Source of the DNA: Collinsella sp.
GTDB taxonomy: Bacteria > Actinomycetota > Coriobacteriia > Coriobacteriales > Coriobacteriaceae
Reading direction: 5' to 3'
Length of the DNA stretch: 64,000 nucleotides
Assembly: GCA_019414445.1 (NCBI GenBank)
Contig: DXMA01000005.1
Coordinates: 69,064 to 133,063, forward strand
Under the pieces are notes generated by a model that saw nothing but the letters and a program-made list of their open reading frames with translations, had not been told where the DNA came from and ran no database searches. The position numbers were made by a program, and so were the translations under genes. Shown here one piece after another: positions 27,681-37,013 of the stretch (position 1 is its first letter; each line of letters starts with the position of its first letter).

Positions 27681-28300
27681 TGGGGGCTACGTTGTCGGTA
27701 GAGGATCAGTTTGAGGGCGATGAGCGCGCGCTGCTCAAGCGCATTCAAGAGCTGCTCGATGTTCGCATGAAAGATAAGCGCAAGCGCTATGTGCATTCGC
27801 TGGGTGTTGCCGAGACCGCACTTCATCTGGCCGAGGTCTACGGCGTTGACCGCTTTGATGCGGCTGCCGCCGGCTTAATTCACGACTGGGACAAGGTTCT
27901 TTCCGATGACGAGCTCGTGGCCCGCGCGCTTCACTATGGCATCAAGGTTGCCGGCTCTCCTTCCGCCGCGACGCCGCTTTTGCATGGCCCTGTTGCCGCC
28001 TATGAGCTTCCGCAGCTTTTTCCCGAGCTGTCGCCGGCTGTTTTCCAAGCTGTCGACCGTCACACCGTGGGTGCCTGCGACATGACGCCGCTCGATATGG
28101 TGGTCTTTGTGGCAGATGCCATCGAGCCCAACCGTCACGGCGACTATGCCCATGCGCTGCGCAAGATGGTGGGGGAGTCGACGCTTGACGAGTTGTTCTT
28201 CTCCTGTTTTGCGCAGGGTCTGGTCTATGTGATCCAGTCCGGGCGCTATCTTTATCCCACGGCTATTACGATTTACAACCATTACGCCCAGCTGCGCTAG
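27680..28300 (+). CDS. yqeK: HD-domain protein YqeK, likely Ap4A hydrolase
   Basis: About 206 residues. The HD-domain metal site appears as YVHSLGVAETALHLAE followed by AAGLIHDWDK, then HGPVAAYEL and VFVADAIEPNR. Proteins of this family hydrolyse diadenosine tetraphosphate symmetrically. ATG 27680 overlaps the nadD stop (TGATG); GTG 27677 is an alternative. Adjacent to nadD and rsfS, as usual. Confidence 0.9.
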   Translation: MGATLSVEDQFEGDERALLKRIQELLDVRMKDKRKRYVHSLGVAETALHLAEVYGVDRFDAAAAGLIHDWDKVLSDDELVARALHYGIKVAGSPSAATPLLHGPVAAYELPQLFPELSPAVFQAVDRHTVGACDMTPLDMVVFVADAIEPNRHGDYAHALRKMVGESTLDELFFSCFAQGLVYVIQSGRYLYPTAITIYNHYAQLR

Positions 28301-28328
28301 CTCGGGTGTGTCTAGAAAGAGGTATTCC

Positions 28329-28784
28329 ATGGCCGACGAGACCATGACCGACGAGCAGATTTTTGAAGGTGTGGAGCACAAGAGTTTCGTTGCCACGTCC
28401 GACCGCACCGCCGCCTCGCTGTCCGCGAGCGGTGTCGCCGCCGAGGATGTCGCCCGCGCCGCCGCGCAGGCCGCCTACGACAAGAAGGGCGAGGACGTGC
28501 AGGTGCTCGACCTGACCGAGCTTTCCGACGTGTGCGACTACTTTGTGCTTGCCACCGGTACCAACAACCGCCAGGTCGATTCGATCGTCGACGAGATCGA
28601 GGAGAAGGTCGCCGAGGCTTGCGGCGAGCATCCGTTCTCCATCGAGGGCCGCGAGCAGAAGACCTGGATGCTCATGGACTATGGCTCGGTCGTCGTTCAC
28701 GTCTTCACTCCCGAAGCCCGCGACTTCTACCGTCTAGAAAAGCTCTGGGGTGACGCCCCCCAGCTCCCCCTCGACCTCCTCTAG
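28329..28784 (+). CDS. rsfS: Ribosomal silencing factor RsfS
   Basis: Binds L14 and blocks subunit joining when nutrients are low. Core pattern: VLDLTELSDVCDYFVLATG, NNRQVDSIVDEIEEK and MDYGSVVVHVFTPEAR. A ~40-residue N-terminal extension (MADETMTDEQIFEG...) is extra. ATG 28329 has AAAGAGG upstream, preferred over the in-frame codon 21 bases earlier. 151 residues. Confidence 0.95.
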   Translation: MADETMTDEQIFEGVEHKSFVATSDRTAASLSASGVAAEDVARAAAQAAYDKKGEDVQVLDLTELSDVCDYFVLATGTNNRQVDSIVDEIEEKVAEACGEHPFSIEGREQKTWMLMDYGSVVVHVFTPEARDFYRLEKLWGDAPQLPLDLL

Positions 28785-28827
28785 TGGCTCATTTGATACG
28801 GGGCTTTTAGTTAGCCTCGCGCATTTT

Positions 28828-28870
28828 GCCGGGCAGTTGCGGTTTTCCGTACCTGCCCGGCTTTCTTTTT
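28828..28870 (+). terminator. Terminator after rsfS
   Basis: Stem GCCGGGCAG with CTGCCCGGC, 16-base loop, then TTTCTTTTT. It works only on the plus strand. It ends the rplU-to-rsfS block and faces the 3' end of dinB. Confidence 0.85.
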
Positions 28871-28882
28871 GCTCAAAGGCGG

Positions 28883-30097
28883 TTAATCGCTGAAGCGGGA
28901 TTGGCGGCCGAAAGATAGGGCGGTGTCGCCGAACTTGTCTCGGACGGCGTCGATCGCGACGGAGAGCTCGCGGCGGTCGCTGGATTGGGCTCCGCGGTCG
29001 TCGACTTCGCAGAACAAGTCGGTCTGGATGCCGCCTTGGTGGTCGAAGTCGCTCATGCCGATGCCTGCTAAGCGAACATGCATGCCTTCCTGCCAAATGT
29101 TGTCGAGCAGTTCGAGCGCAACCGCCACGAAGATGTTCTCATCGTCGGTCGGATGAGGCAGCCGGCGCTGTGCCGTACGCCCGCTTCCATACGAATACTT
29201 GAGCTTGAGCGTCACCGTGGCGCCCGTCAGTCCCTGACGGCGCAGGCGGCGTCCCACTGACTCGCCCAACAGCGCAATCGCCGCTTCGATGTCCCCGCGC
29301 TCAGTCAAATCTTTCGCAAAGGTGCGCTCATTGCTCACCGATTTAACCTCGCGCTCTTCATCGAGACTCGTGACTTCGGAGATTTCAAGTCCCAGCGCAC
29401 GCTGACGCATACGTTCGCCGTTGACGCCAAAAATAGAGGCCAAGGTGGATTCCGGCGCGCGTGACAGCTCGCCGAGCGTGTAGATGCGCATACGGCGCAG
29501 TCGCTCCTCGGCCGAGCGCCCGATGCCGCTCATAGCAGATACCGGCAGCGCGGCCAAAAAGCGCTGCTCGGTTCCGGGGCGCACGATGGTCAGCCCAAAC
29601 GGCTTATCACGCTCGCTTGCGATCTTTGCGACCGTCTTGTTGCAGCCCACGCCAATGGAGCAGGTCACTCCCAGCGCTGCCACGCGGTCGCTTATACGCC
29701 GCGCAACCAGTAGCGGGTCTTCGGGCGCAAAGCGACCCGGTGTGATATCGATAAAGGCTTCGTCGATGGATACGCGCTCAACGCGCGGCGTCTCCTCGGC
29801 AAGAATTGCCATGACCTGCGCGCTCACCTCGCGGTAGCGATCAAAGTGCCCGTGCGTCCAAATGGCCTGCGGACAGAGGCGCCGCGCCTCGGCCGAGGCC
29901 ATGGCAGAGTGCACGCCAAAGCGACGTGCCTCATACGAACACGTGGACACGACGCCACGCGAATCGGCGTCTCCGCCCACGATGAGCGGCTTTCCGCGCC
30001 ACTCGGGGTGGTCGAGCATCTCCACGCTCGCAAAAAACGCATCGAGGTCCATCAGGCCCACCGCCGGACCCGTCCAGGGGGGCGGCGTGACGCCCAT
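28883..30097 (-). CDS. dinB: DNA polymerase IV (Y family)
   Basis: Translesion polymerase. Palm motifs LMDLDAFFASVEM and VERVSIDEAFIDIT hold the metal-binding acids. TCSIGVGCNKTVAKIASERDK is followed by the helix-hairpin-helix region MSGIGRSAEERLR, then the little-finger domain. ATG 30097 is chosen because GAGG lies five bases upstream. ATG 30136 is in frame but has no ribosome site and lies about seven bases from a TATACT box, so it would be nearly leaderless. 404 residues with this start. It is the only minus-strand gene between 9 and 57 kb. Confidence 0.92.
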   Translation of the reverse strand: MGVTPPPWTGPAVGLMDLDAFFASVEMLDHPEWRGKPLIVGGDADSRGVVSTCSYEARRFGVHSAMASAEARRLCPQAIWTHGHFDRYREVSAQVMAILAEETPRVERVSIDEAFIDITPGRFAPEDPLLVARRISDRVAALGVTCSIGVGCNKTVAKIASERDKPFGLTIVRPGTEQRFLAALPVSAMSGIGRSAEERLRRMRIYTLGELSRAPESTLASIFGVNGERMRQRALGLEISEVTSLDEEREVKSVSNERTFAKDLTERGDIEAAIALLGESVGRRLRRQGLTGATVTLKLKYSYGSGRTAQRRLPHPTDDENIFVAVALELLDNIWQEGMHVRLAGIGMSDFDHQGGIQTDLFCEVDDRGAQSSDRRELSVAIDAVRDKFGDTALSFGRQSRFSD

Positions 30098-30111
30098 GGC
30101 ATCCTCATAAC

Positions 30112-30148
30112 CGTATGTATGTTCGCGTCTTTCCATGTCATGAGTATA
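30112..30148 (-). promoter_or_regulatory. Possible dinB promoter and SOS-box-like site
   Basis: On the minus strand TATACT-like bases (30143-30148, read TATACT) lie just ahead of CGAACATACATACG (30112-30125). That matches 11 of 14 bases of the Gram-positive LexA consensus CGAACATATGTTCG; the first half-site is perfect and the second degenerate. The -35 is poor. Position just after the start point suits repression. Weak evidence. Confidence 0.35.
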
Positions 30149-30252
30149 CCGCGCAGCTCATGTGGGGTGCGTGTATGTGCTTGCAAATCCCGAATTCTTG
30201 TCTAAGATATGGATTTGCCCTCGACTACACCGAAGAAGTTGGTCTCACGGAC

Positions 30253-30281
30253 TTCACCTGCCCGCGTCGATGGCGTATTAT
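30253..30281 (+). promoter_or_regulatory. Promoter of the rpsP-rimM-trmD operon
   Basis: TTCACC (30253-30258), 17-bp spacer, TATTAT (30276-30281). Leader about 50 bases to the rpsP start, containing GGAGGAG. Confidence 0.55.
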
Positions 30282-30337
30282 GTTCAACTGTTTGTTTGTA
30301 GTTGCAGCCTAAAGCTGCTTGGTTGGAGGAGTTTCCT

Positions 30338-30679
30338 TTGGCAGTCAAGATTCGCCTTGCTCGTCACGGCGCTAAGAAGCGTCCGTACTACCGTGTCGTC
30401 GTCGCCGATTCCCGCGCCCCGCGTGACGGTCGTATCATCGAGGAGGTTGGCCGCTACAACCCGATGACCGCCCCCAAGACCATCAACCTCGACCTCGAGA
30501 AGATCGCCGACTGGCAGTCCAAGGGCGCTCAGCTCACCGACGCCGTCGCCGCTCTGGTCAAGGCCGCCAACGAGGGCGAGAAGACCGAGACCGTCGTCAA
30601 GAAGTCCAAGAAGCAGCTCGCCAAAGAGGCCGAGGCCGCTAAGGCTGCCGCTGAGGCCGCTGAGGGCGCCGAGGAGTAA
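30338..30679 (+). CDS. rpsP: 30S ribosomal protein S16
   Basis: 113 residues. [21 protein letters not shown] and the following [19 protein letters not shown] are diagnostic. The TTG at 30338 is taken as start because GGAGGAG lies seven bases upstream and the family begins at this point; the in-frame frame upstream is rejected. The last ~30 residues are an Ala/Glu/Lys-rich extension. Confidence 0.96.
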   Translation: MAVKIRLARHGAKKRPYYRVVVADSRAPRDGRIIEEVGRYNPMTAPKTINLDLEKIADWQSKGAQLTDAVAALVKAANEGEKTETVVKKSKKQLAKEAEAAKAAAEAAEGAEE

Positions 30680-30682
30680 ATC

Positions 30683-30967
30683 GTGCCTGAGGTTGACGCT
30701 GCACAGCTCGAGGGTGAGGCAATGCTCTCAGATCGCATCGCCGATCTCGTCGAATATCTCGTTGTTCAGATCGTCGACGACCCGGATTCCGTGAGCCTTG
30801 AGGTCATTGATGGTGATGACGCCTCTACGATTGAGGTTTCTGTCGCCGAGGATGACGTCGCTAAGGTCATCGGCCGTCGTGGCCGTACTATCAAGGCCAT
30901 TCGCACGCTCGCCCGTGCACTGGCCGCTCGCCTCGACACTGCTGTCGAGGTAGAGGTTCTGGGCTAG
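30683..30967 (+). CDS. khpA: KH-domain RNA-binding protein KhpA
   Basis: 94 residues. A single type II KH domain with the GxxG loop in VIGRRGRTIKAIR, ending RLDTAVEVEVLG. GTG start with GAGGAG upstream. The order rpsP-khpA-rimM-trmD is standard in Gram-positives. KhpA, usually with KhpB, affects cell elongation and RNA binding in other species. Confidence 0.9.
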   Translation: MPEVDAAQLEGEAMLSDRIADLVEYLVVQIVDDPDSVSLEVIDGDDASTIEVSVAEDDVAKVIGRRGRTIKAIRTLARALAARLDTAVEVEVLG

Positions 30968-30971
30968 GACC

Positions 30972-31514
30972 TTGAGGTCCCAGTACAAAAACATCGCCCG
31001 TGTGGTCAAGCCGCACGGAAGGAAGGGGGAGGTCCTCGCGCAGCCGCTGCGGGGGCTTCCTTCTGTATTAGAGCCGGGTATGCGCGTCGCCCTGACGCCG
31101 CCGGCGCTCAAGCGCGACCGCTTTTGCACGGTCGTGTCCGTCACCGATACGGGCGATGGCGATCTGGTCTCGTTTGAGGGCATTGACGACTTGACGGCCG
31201 CCGAGGGCATCACGGGATGCTATGTGTTGGCAAATCGTGACGATTTTGAGCTCGATTCACTCGACGCCGCCTATACCGACCTGATGGGTCGCGAGGTGGT
31301 CGACGAGCGCTTCGGTTCGCTCGGCACGATCGTCGAGATCATGTCGACGCCCGCTAACGATGTTTGGGTTGTCGAGGGTGATCGGTACGGCGAGGTACTG
31401 ATTCCCGTGATCGAGCAGGTTGTGCTCGATCTTCCCGACACAGGAACAATTTTCGTCCACGTTATGGACGGCCTGATCGATATGGACAAGCAGGGAGGAC
31501 AACATGCTGATTGA
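30972..31514 (+). CDS. rimM: Ribosome maturation factor RimM
   Basis: 16S rRNA processing factor that binds S19. Residues 6-90 form the RimM N-terminal beta barrel (IARVVKPHGRKGEVLAQPL), and 95-175 the PRC-barrel (DLMGREVVDERFGSLGTIVE, with PVIEQVVLDLP). 180 residues, TTG start. It overlaps trmD by 11 bases. Confidence 0.93.
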   Translation: MRSQYKNIARVVKPHGRKGEVLAQPLRGLPSVLEPGMRVALTPPALKRDRFCTVVSVTDTGDGDLVSFEGIDDLTAAEGITGCYVLANRDDFELDSLDAAYTDLMGREVVDERFGSLGTIVEIMSTPANDVWVVEGDRYGEVLIPVIEQVVLDLPDTGTIFVHVMDGLIDMDKQGGQHAD

Positions 31515-32262
31515 GACCCTTTCGGTCTTTCCCGAGATGTTTGAGCCCGTCATGTCCACATCGATTTTGGGCCGCGCCCGCAAGGCCGGCCTTTTTGATT
31601 TTAAGGCGTATAACCTGCGCGACTGGACGCACGACCGCCATCGTACCGTCGATGACGAGCCGTACGGCGGCGGGCAGGGCATGCTCATGAAGGTCGAGCC
31701 TATTGCCGAGGCCATCGAGGCTATTAGCTCCGAGGGTCCTAAGCCCACCGTGGTGTTTTTTACCCCCTGTGGCGAGCCCTTTACACAGCATGTGGCCGAG
31801 CGCCTGCTCAAAAGCGAGCGCTTGCTGTTTGTGTGCAGCCGTTACGAGGGTGTCGACGAGCGTGCCTATGCGTATGCCGACGAGCGCCTGTCGATCGGCG
31901 ATTACGTGCTCACGGGCGGCGAGCTTCCCGCTATGGTCGTTGCCGATGCTGTCGTACGCCTGATTCCCGGCGCCCTTGGTGACGAGATGAGCAACGTCGA
32001 CGAGTCGTTCTCGACCGCCGAGGACGGAGGCCTGCTCGAGTATGCGCAGTACACTCGCCCTGCTGAATTCAACGGCGAGGGCGTGCCGCCGGTGCTCGTG
32101 AGCGGTGACCATGCCAAGGTCGATGCCTGGCGCCGTAAGAATGCCATCGAGCGCACCTGCCGCTGGCGTCCCGACCTGATCGAGACGGCACGGCTTACGC
32201 CCCAGGAGCGCGCATACGCGCAGGAGATTCTGGACGCTTCGTATTCGCAGAGCGAGGAGTGA
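31504..32262 (+). CDS. trmD: tRNA (guanine37-N1)-methyltransferase
   Basis: Makes m1G37, which prevents frameshifting. SPOUT trefoil-knot motifs: PYGGGQGMLMKVEP, CSRYEGVDERAYAYADE and SIGDYVLTGGELPAMVV. 252 residues; ends with ATYSQ-type C-terminal domain. The start lies inside rimM with AGGGAGG upstream. Confidence 0.97.
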   Translation: MLIETLSVFPEMFEPVMSTSILGRARKAGLFDFKAYNLRDWTHDRHRTVDDEPYGGGQGMLMKVEPIAEAIEAISSEGPKPTVVFFTPCGEPFTQHVAERLLKSERLLFVCSRYEGVDERAYAYADERLSIGDYVLTGGELPAMVVADAVVRLIPGALGDEMSNVDESFSTAEDGGLLEYAQYTRPAEFNGEGVPPVLVSGDHAKVDAWRRKNAIERTCRWRPDLIETARLTPQERAYAQEILDASYSQSEE

Positions 32263-32264
32263 GA

Positions 32265-32828
32265 ATGGTTCCATCGCAGCATTCCGCGTTGAGGGGCGCT
32301 TTTGAGTGGGTCGCGGTCATCGCGATCGCGCTCGTGGCCACCTTCCTGATCCGCACCTTTGTGGTCGAGCCCTTTGTGGTACCCACCGGCTCCATGGAGG
32401 ACACGATCGAGATTGGCGACCAGATCCTGGCACAAAAGGTGAGCCTCGAGCTCGGTCAGCCCGTCAAACAGGGTGATATCGTGGTGTTCCACAACCCCGA
32501 TGCCACTTCCGAGCATGATGTTCTTGTCAAGCGTGTTATTGCCACGGCCGGCCAGACGGTCGACCTGCAGGACGGCAAGGTGGTCGTTGACGGCCAAGCG
32601 CTCGACGAGGACTATACGACGGGCATGAGTTGGCCGCTTTCGGTCCAAGCGCCTGGCGCCCAGGTGAGTTATCCCTACACCGTTCCCGACGGGTGCGTGT
32701 GGGTGATGGGCGACAACCGCGAAAACTCTGCCGACTCGCGCTACTTTGGTCCCGTCGATCGCTCTGATTTGATCGCTGTGGCGCTTGTGCGCTACTGGCC
32801 GCTCAACCGCATCGGCGCTATCGACTAA
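32265..32828 (+). CDS. lepB: Signal peptidase I
   Basis: Membrane-bound protease that removes signal peptides. One N-terminal membrane segment (WVAVIAIALVATFLIRTFVV, about 15-34). Catalytic Ser in PTGSMEDTI and Lys in LVKRVIATAGQ, then VMGDNRENSADSRYFGPV near the C terminus. 187 residues. ATG 32265 has GAGGAG six bases before it. Confidence 0.95.
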   Translation: MVPSQHSALRGAFEWVAVIAIALVATFLIRTFVVEPFVVPTGSMEDTIEIGDQILAQKVSLELGQPVKQGDIVVFHNPDATSEHDVLVKRVIATAGQTVDLQDGKVVVDGQALDEDYTTGMSWPLSVQAPGAQVSYPYTVPDGCVWVMGDNRENSADSRYFGPVDRSDLIAVALVRYWPLNRIGAID

Positions 32829-32887
32829 AAACCGCTATAGTACAGTACCTAACCGTGTAATCGTTTCGACGAGGGGATATTAGAGGC

Positions 32888-33799
32888 ATGAACGCTTCAT
32901 CGCTTTCCTTCCAAGACATCATCCTGCGCCTCCAGCAGTACTGGGGCGAGCAGGGCTGCGTCATTATGCAGCCCTATGACTCCGAGGTCGGTGCCGGTAC
33001 CTTCCATACCGCGACCACGCTGCGCTCGCTCGGTCCCGCCGAATGGCGCACCTGCTATGCGCAGCCCTGCCGCCGTCCCGCCGACGGCCGCTACGGCGAG
33101 AACCCTAACCGCATGCAGCACTACTATCAGTTCCAGGTGCTCATTAAGCCCTCTCCGGTTAATGCTCAGGAGCTTTACCTGGGGTCTCTTGCTGCCATTG
33201 GCCTGGACCCCAACGACCATGACGTCCGTTTTGTCGAGGACGACTGGGAGAGCCCGACGCTGGGCGCCTGGGGCCTTGGCTGGGAGGTCTGGCTCAACGG
33301 CATGGAGGTCACGCAGTTCACGTACTTCCAGCAGGTGGGCGGTATCGAGGTCGACCCCGTGCCCGTCGAGATCACCTATGGCCTGGAGCGTATCGCCATG
33401 TACGCTCAGGGCGTCAACTCGGTCTACGATCTGGTGTGGAGCTATCTGCCCGACGGCACGCCCATGACCTACGGCGACGTGTTCCTCGAGAACGAGCGCG
33501 AGTTCAGTGCCTATAACTTTGAGGTCGCCAACGTCGAGATGATGCGTCAGAAGTTTGACGACTACGAGGCCGAGTGCCATTCCTGCCTGGAGCGCAAGCT
33601 GCCGTTGCCGGCGTACGACTGTGTCATGAAGTGCAGCCACGCCTTCAACCTGCTCGATGCCCGCGGCGCCCTGTCCGCGGTCGAGCGTGCCAACTACATC
33701 CTGCGCGTCCGCGCCGTCGCCAAGGCGTGCTGCGAGGCCTACATGGCCGAGGTCGCCGGAGTCAACGAGAATGCCGACCAGGAAGGCGAGGTGGCGTAA
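32888..33799 (+). CDS. glyQ: Glycyl-tRNA synthetase alpha subunit
   Basis: Catalytic subunit of the alpha2-beta2 enzyme. Class II motifs appear in the long conserved block [34 protein letters not shown] and [17 protein letters not shown]. 303 residues. glyS follows after three bases. A TATAGT box at 32836-32841 is a possible -10 but has no good -35. Confidence 0.96.
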   Translation: MNASSLSFQDIILRLQQYWGEQGCVIMQPYDSEVGAGTFHTATTLRSLGPAEWRTCYAQPCRRPADGRYGENPNRMQHYYQFQVLIKPSPVNAQELYLGSLAAIGLDPNDHDVRFVEDDWESPTLGAWGLGWEVWLNGMEVTQFTYFQQVGGIEVDPVPVEITYGLERIAMYAQGVNSVYDLVWSYLPDGTPMTYGDVFLENEREFSAYNFEVANVEMMRQKFDDYEAECHSCLERKLPLPAYDCVMKCSHAFNLLDARGALSAVERANYILRVRAVAKACCEAYMAEVAGVNENADQEGEVA

Positions 33800-33802
33800 G
33801 CC

Positions 33803-35899
33803 ATGGCAGACGCTAAGGATTTCCTGTTTGAGATCGGTACGGAGGAAATGCCCTCTGCACCGCTGAACAATGCCGTCAAGCAGCTTGGTACCATGATCGC
33901 CAAGGGTCTCGACGAGGCCGGTCTGGCCCACGGCGAGGTCCGCGTGATCTCGAGCCCGCGTCGCCTGGCTGCGCTCGTTGCCGACGTTGCCACCGCGACC
34001 GATGAGGTTCACGAGGTCAAGCGTGGCCCCGCGGCAAACATCGCCTTCGACGCTGACGGTAACGCCACCAAGGCCGCCCAGGGCTTCGCCCGCAAGTGCG
34101 GTGTGGCTGCCGAGGACCTGGTCCGTCGTGAGGATACCGACGGTCGCGAGTATGTCTTTGCCGAGAAGAACATTCCCTCCGCACCGGCTACCCCGATCCT
34201 GACGGCCCTGTGCGAGAAGACCATCGCCGGCCTGCAGTGGCCCAACTACCGCTCCCAGCGCTGGGGTCACGAGCATGCGACCTTTGTTCGTCCGGTCCGT
34301 TGGATCTGCTGCCTTATGGGCGAGGATGTTGTGCCCGTGTCGTTTGCCGACGTGACGAGCGGCAACACCTCGCGCGGCCATCGCGTACTTGGCCCTGGCG
34401 ACCATGTGGTCGCCAGCCCCGCTGTTTACGAGCAGGTGCTCGAGGACGCAGGTGTGCTTTCTGCCGAGCGTCGTCGCGAGGCGATTCTCGCCGGTATCGC
34501 CGAGGTCGAGGCTGCCCGTCCCGGCTGCCATGTCGATACGCCTAAGAAGGTCTTCGAGGAGGTCATTAACCTCTGCGAGTGGCCGACGGTGCTCGTCGGT
34601 ACTTTCGACGAGGAGTTCCTCAAGGTCCCGCACGAGATTATCTGCGAGTCCATGCTCACCAACCAGCGCTACTTCCCGATCTATGACGGCGAGGGCAAGC
34701 TCACGCGTGAGTTCGTGGTCGTCTCCAACAGCAAGCCTGAGAATGCCGAGCGCGTGATCGACGGCAACGAGCGCGTCGTGCGCGCCCGTCTAGACGACGC
34801 TAAGTTCTTCTACGAGGAGGACCTGAAGATCTCCCTCGACGAGTTCCGCGAGCGTCTGGCCAAGGTTGCCTTCCAGGAGAAGCTCGGCAGCGTGCTCGCC
34901 AAGTCCGAGCGCATCGAGCAGCTCGCGCTCGCTATTGCCCGCGAGGCTCATCTGGGCGCCCATCTTGCCGCCGACGCCGCTCGCGCCGCGCACCTGTGCA
35001 AGGCCGACCTGGTGTCCAACGCCGTCGTCGAGTTCACGAGTCAGCAGGGCGTGATGGGCGGTTACTACGCCACCGCGATGGGGGAGAACGACGAGGTCGC
35101 CCACGCCATTCGCGATCACTATCGTCCCCGTTTTGCCGGTGACGAGCTGCCTGAGGGCACCGCTGGCTGCATCGTGGCCTGCGCCGACAAGCTTGATACC
35201 ATCGCCGGTATCTTTGCCATCGGCGAGCCCCCGACTGGCTCCTCCGATCCCTACGCGCTGCGTCGTGCCGCTATCGGTATCATCAACATCCTGCGCGACC
35301 GTCTGCCGATCGATCCCACGTCGCTCATCGACTTTGCGCTCGAGCTCTATAGCGAGCAGGGCATTGAGTTCGACGCCGCCGAGGTCGCCCAGCAGGTTCG
35401 TGACTTCTTCCATGGCCGCCTGGTGAGCATGGCCCGCGACGAAAAGATCCCGGCCGATACCGTTGCCGCCGTCTCCGCGGTGCACATTATCGCCCCGTCC
35501 GTCTTCTTCGCCCGCTGCGCCGCCCTCGACGAGGCCCGCAAGAACGACGCTGAGACGTTCGACAACCTGGCGACCGCCTATGCCCGCGCCGCGCATATCT
35601 CCAAGCCTGAGCTTGGTGCGGAGTATGACCGCAGCCTGATGGGCGAGGTCGAGCTCGCGCTCGCCGACGCCTCCGAGGCCGCTCAGACCGCTGTCGATGC
35701 CGCCCTTGCTGTCGAGGACTACCCGGCCGCATTTGCCGCCCTCGCCGCCCTGCGCGCGCCCATCGACCGTTTCTTCGATGAGGTCATGGTCATGGACAAA
35801 GACGAGCAGCTTCGCGATAATCGCCTTAAGCTGCTCAACCGCTTCGAGGCCGTTTTCTCCGGCATTGCCAACATCGGTGAGCTTGCCCGCAAAAAGTAA
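33803..35899 (+). CDS. glyS: Glycyl-tRNA synthetase beta subunit
   Basis: 698 residues, the tRNA-binding partner of GlyQ. Begins FLFEIGTEEMPSAPL, contains VRPVRWICCLMG, and ends with an HD-like and anticodon-binding region (FFDEVMVMDKDEQLRDNRL). Both subunits are required for charging. Confidence 0.96.
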   Translation: MADAKDFLFEIGTEEMPSAPLNNAVKQLGTMIAKGLDEAGLAHGEVRVISSPRRLAALVADVATATDEVHEVKRGPAANIAFDADGNATKAAQGFARKCGVAAEDLVRREDTDGREYVFAEKNIPSAPATPILTALCEKTIAGLQWPNYRSQRWGHEHATFVRPVRWICCLMGEDVVPVSFADVTSGNTSRGHRVLGPGDHVVASPAVYEQVLEDAGVLSAERRREAILAGIAEVEAARPGCHVDTPKKVFEEVINLCEWPTVLVGTFDEEFLKVPHEIICESMLTNQRYFPIYDGEGKLTREFVVVSNSKPENAERVIDGNERVVRARLDDAKFFYEEDLKISLDEFRERLAKVAFQEKLGSVLAKSERIEQLALAIAREAHLGAHLAADAARAAHLCKADLVSNAVVEFTSQQGVMGGYYATAMGENDEVAHAIRDHYRPRFAGDELPEGTAGCIVACADKLDTIAGIFAIGEPPTGSSDPYALRRAAIGIINILRDRLPIDPTSLIDFALELYSEQGIEFDAAEVAQQVRDFFHGRLVSMARDEKIPADTVAAVSAVHIIAPSVFFARCAALDEARKNDAETFDNLATAYARAAHISKPELGAEYDRSLMGEVELALADASEAAQTAVDAALAVEDYPAAFAALAALRAPIDRFFDEVMVMDKDEQLRDNRLKLLNRFEAVFSGIANIGELARKK

Positions 35900-35933
35900 G
35901 CCAGCCTGCGCATAAGCGCAAAAGGAGCCCCGC

Positions 35934-36809
35934 ATGGATTGCCCGGTCACCGCTCGTCCCACCGTTATCGTTATCTCCGACTCGCTCGGCGATACCGCTT
36001 GTGAGGTGGTGCTTGCGGCGTCCGGGCAATTTGATGAAGGGGCTTTTCGTGTTTTGCGCCTGCCTAAGGTGACCTCCGTGGAGCAGGTCAAGTCATTTGT
36101 GGGGCCGCGCGTCGATGCCGACCATCGCGATATCGCCGTGTTCCACACCATCGTCGATCCGGCGCTTCGCGCCCGCGTGCTCGATTATTTGGGCATGCTG
36201 CACATTCGCTCGGTCGACCTGATCGGTCCGACGCTCGCCGTATTGTCGTCGCTCATCGGTGTGCCGCCCAAAGGCGTTGCGGGCGTGATTCACAAGACCG
36301 ACGATCGGTATTTCCATCGTATCGAGGCCATGGAGTATTTCGTTGAGCACGATGACGGTCGTGGTTGTGACGATCTGTCGGGTGCCGATATCGTGCTGCT
36401 GGGTGTGTCGCGTACATCCAAGACGCCGCTGTCGATGTATTTAGCTTATCAGGGCTACAAGGTCGCCAATGTTCCGTTGGCGCATGGCATGGAGCCGCCC
36501 AAGTCGATTTACGAGGTTGACCCGATGCGCCTGTTCGGCTTGATTTCGACCGTCGATGTGATTTCCGAGATTCGCGATAGCCGCTTGGGCGACGACTACG
36601 CCCGCGCCGTCGCAGGCTCCTATGCCGAGCCTGAGTGCGTGCGCAGCGAGCTCGAGGAAGCCCGTGCCCTCATGAAGCGCCTGGGCTGCTTTGTGGTGCG
36701 CACCGACGGCAAAGCCATCGAGGAAAGCGCTGCCGAGATCATTGCCCACCTCGAGGAGATCCAGGAAGCCAGGGCCCGCCGTGCCGCCCGCCGCGCTCAA
36801 CAAAAGTAG
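35934..36809 (+). CDS. ppsR: Pyruvate, phosphate dikinase regulatory protein (DUF299)
   Basis: Bifunctional kinase/phosphorylase that switches PPDK off and on by ADP-dependent phosphorylation of a Thr and its reversal. Family marks in 291 residues: VIVISDSLGDTAC at the start, FHTIVDP, GVIHKTDDRYFHRIEAMEY and the P-loop GVSRTSKTPLSMYLAYQG. It sits immediately upstream of ppdK, its target. RBS AAAGGAG. A ~15-residue Arg/Ala-rich tail ends the protein. Confidence 0.94.
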   Translation: MDCPVTARPTVIVISDSLGDTACEVVLAASGQFDEGAFRVLRLPKVTSVEQVKSFVGPRVDADHRDIAVFHTIVDPALRARVLDYLGMLHIRSVDLIGPTLAVLSSLIGVPPKGVAGVIHKTDDRYFHRIEAMEYFVEHDDGRGCDDLSGADIVLLGVSRTSKTPLSMYLAYQGYKVANVPLAHGMEPPKSIYEVDPMRLFGLISTVDVISEIRDSRLGDDYARAVAGSYAEPECVRSELEEARALMKRLGCFVVRTDGKAIEESAAEIIAHLEEIQEARARRAARRAQQK

Positions 36810-36828
36810 CTCTCTTGGGACAAGGTTG

Positions 36829-36871
36829 TTTGGGTAGCTAATTTGGGACGGGGCTCTTTTAGCTGCCCAAA
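36829..36871. repeat. Inverted repeat after ppsR
   Basis: Arms TTTGGGTAGCTA (36829-36840) and TAGCTGCCCAAA (36860-36871), 12 pairs with one G-U wobble and a 19-base loop. No T-run follows on the plus strand, so it may be a Rho-independent-like hairpin of low strength or an mRNA end-protecting stem. Confidence 0.5.
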
Positions 36872-36975
36872 GAGAATACTTGGAAATAATGCTGATAAAT
36901 GGTAAAGCGATTTAGCAAAAACATCGCATCCGAACTGCATTTTCCTTGTAGTGGTATCTTCATAAGGTAACCACC

Positions 36976-37013
36976 TTTACCTACCGTTTACCGCCGGTTT
37001 TAGCACGTTTACC
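36976..37013 (+). promoter_or_regulatory. Phased TTTACC direct repeats upstream of ppdK
   Basis: Three exact TTTACC copies at 36976, 36987 and 37008, spaced 11 and 21 bases, so on the same face of the helix. A fourth half in reverse (GGTAA) lies at 36966 and GGTAAA at 36901. They end about 42 bases ahead of the candidate -10 at 37055, fitting an activator site. Factor unknown. Confidence 0.45.

Noticed and set aside
32897..34633. Minus-strand open frame of 578 codons opposite glyQ and glyS
   Set aside because: Lies over two conserved synthetase genes and shows only codon-bias composition.
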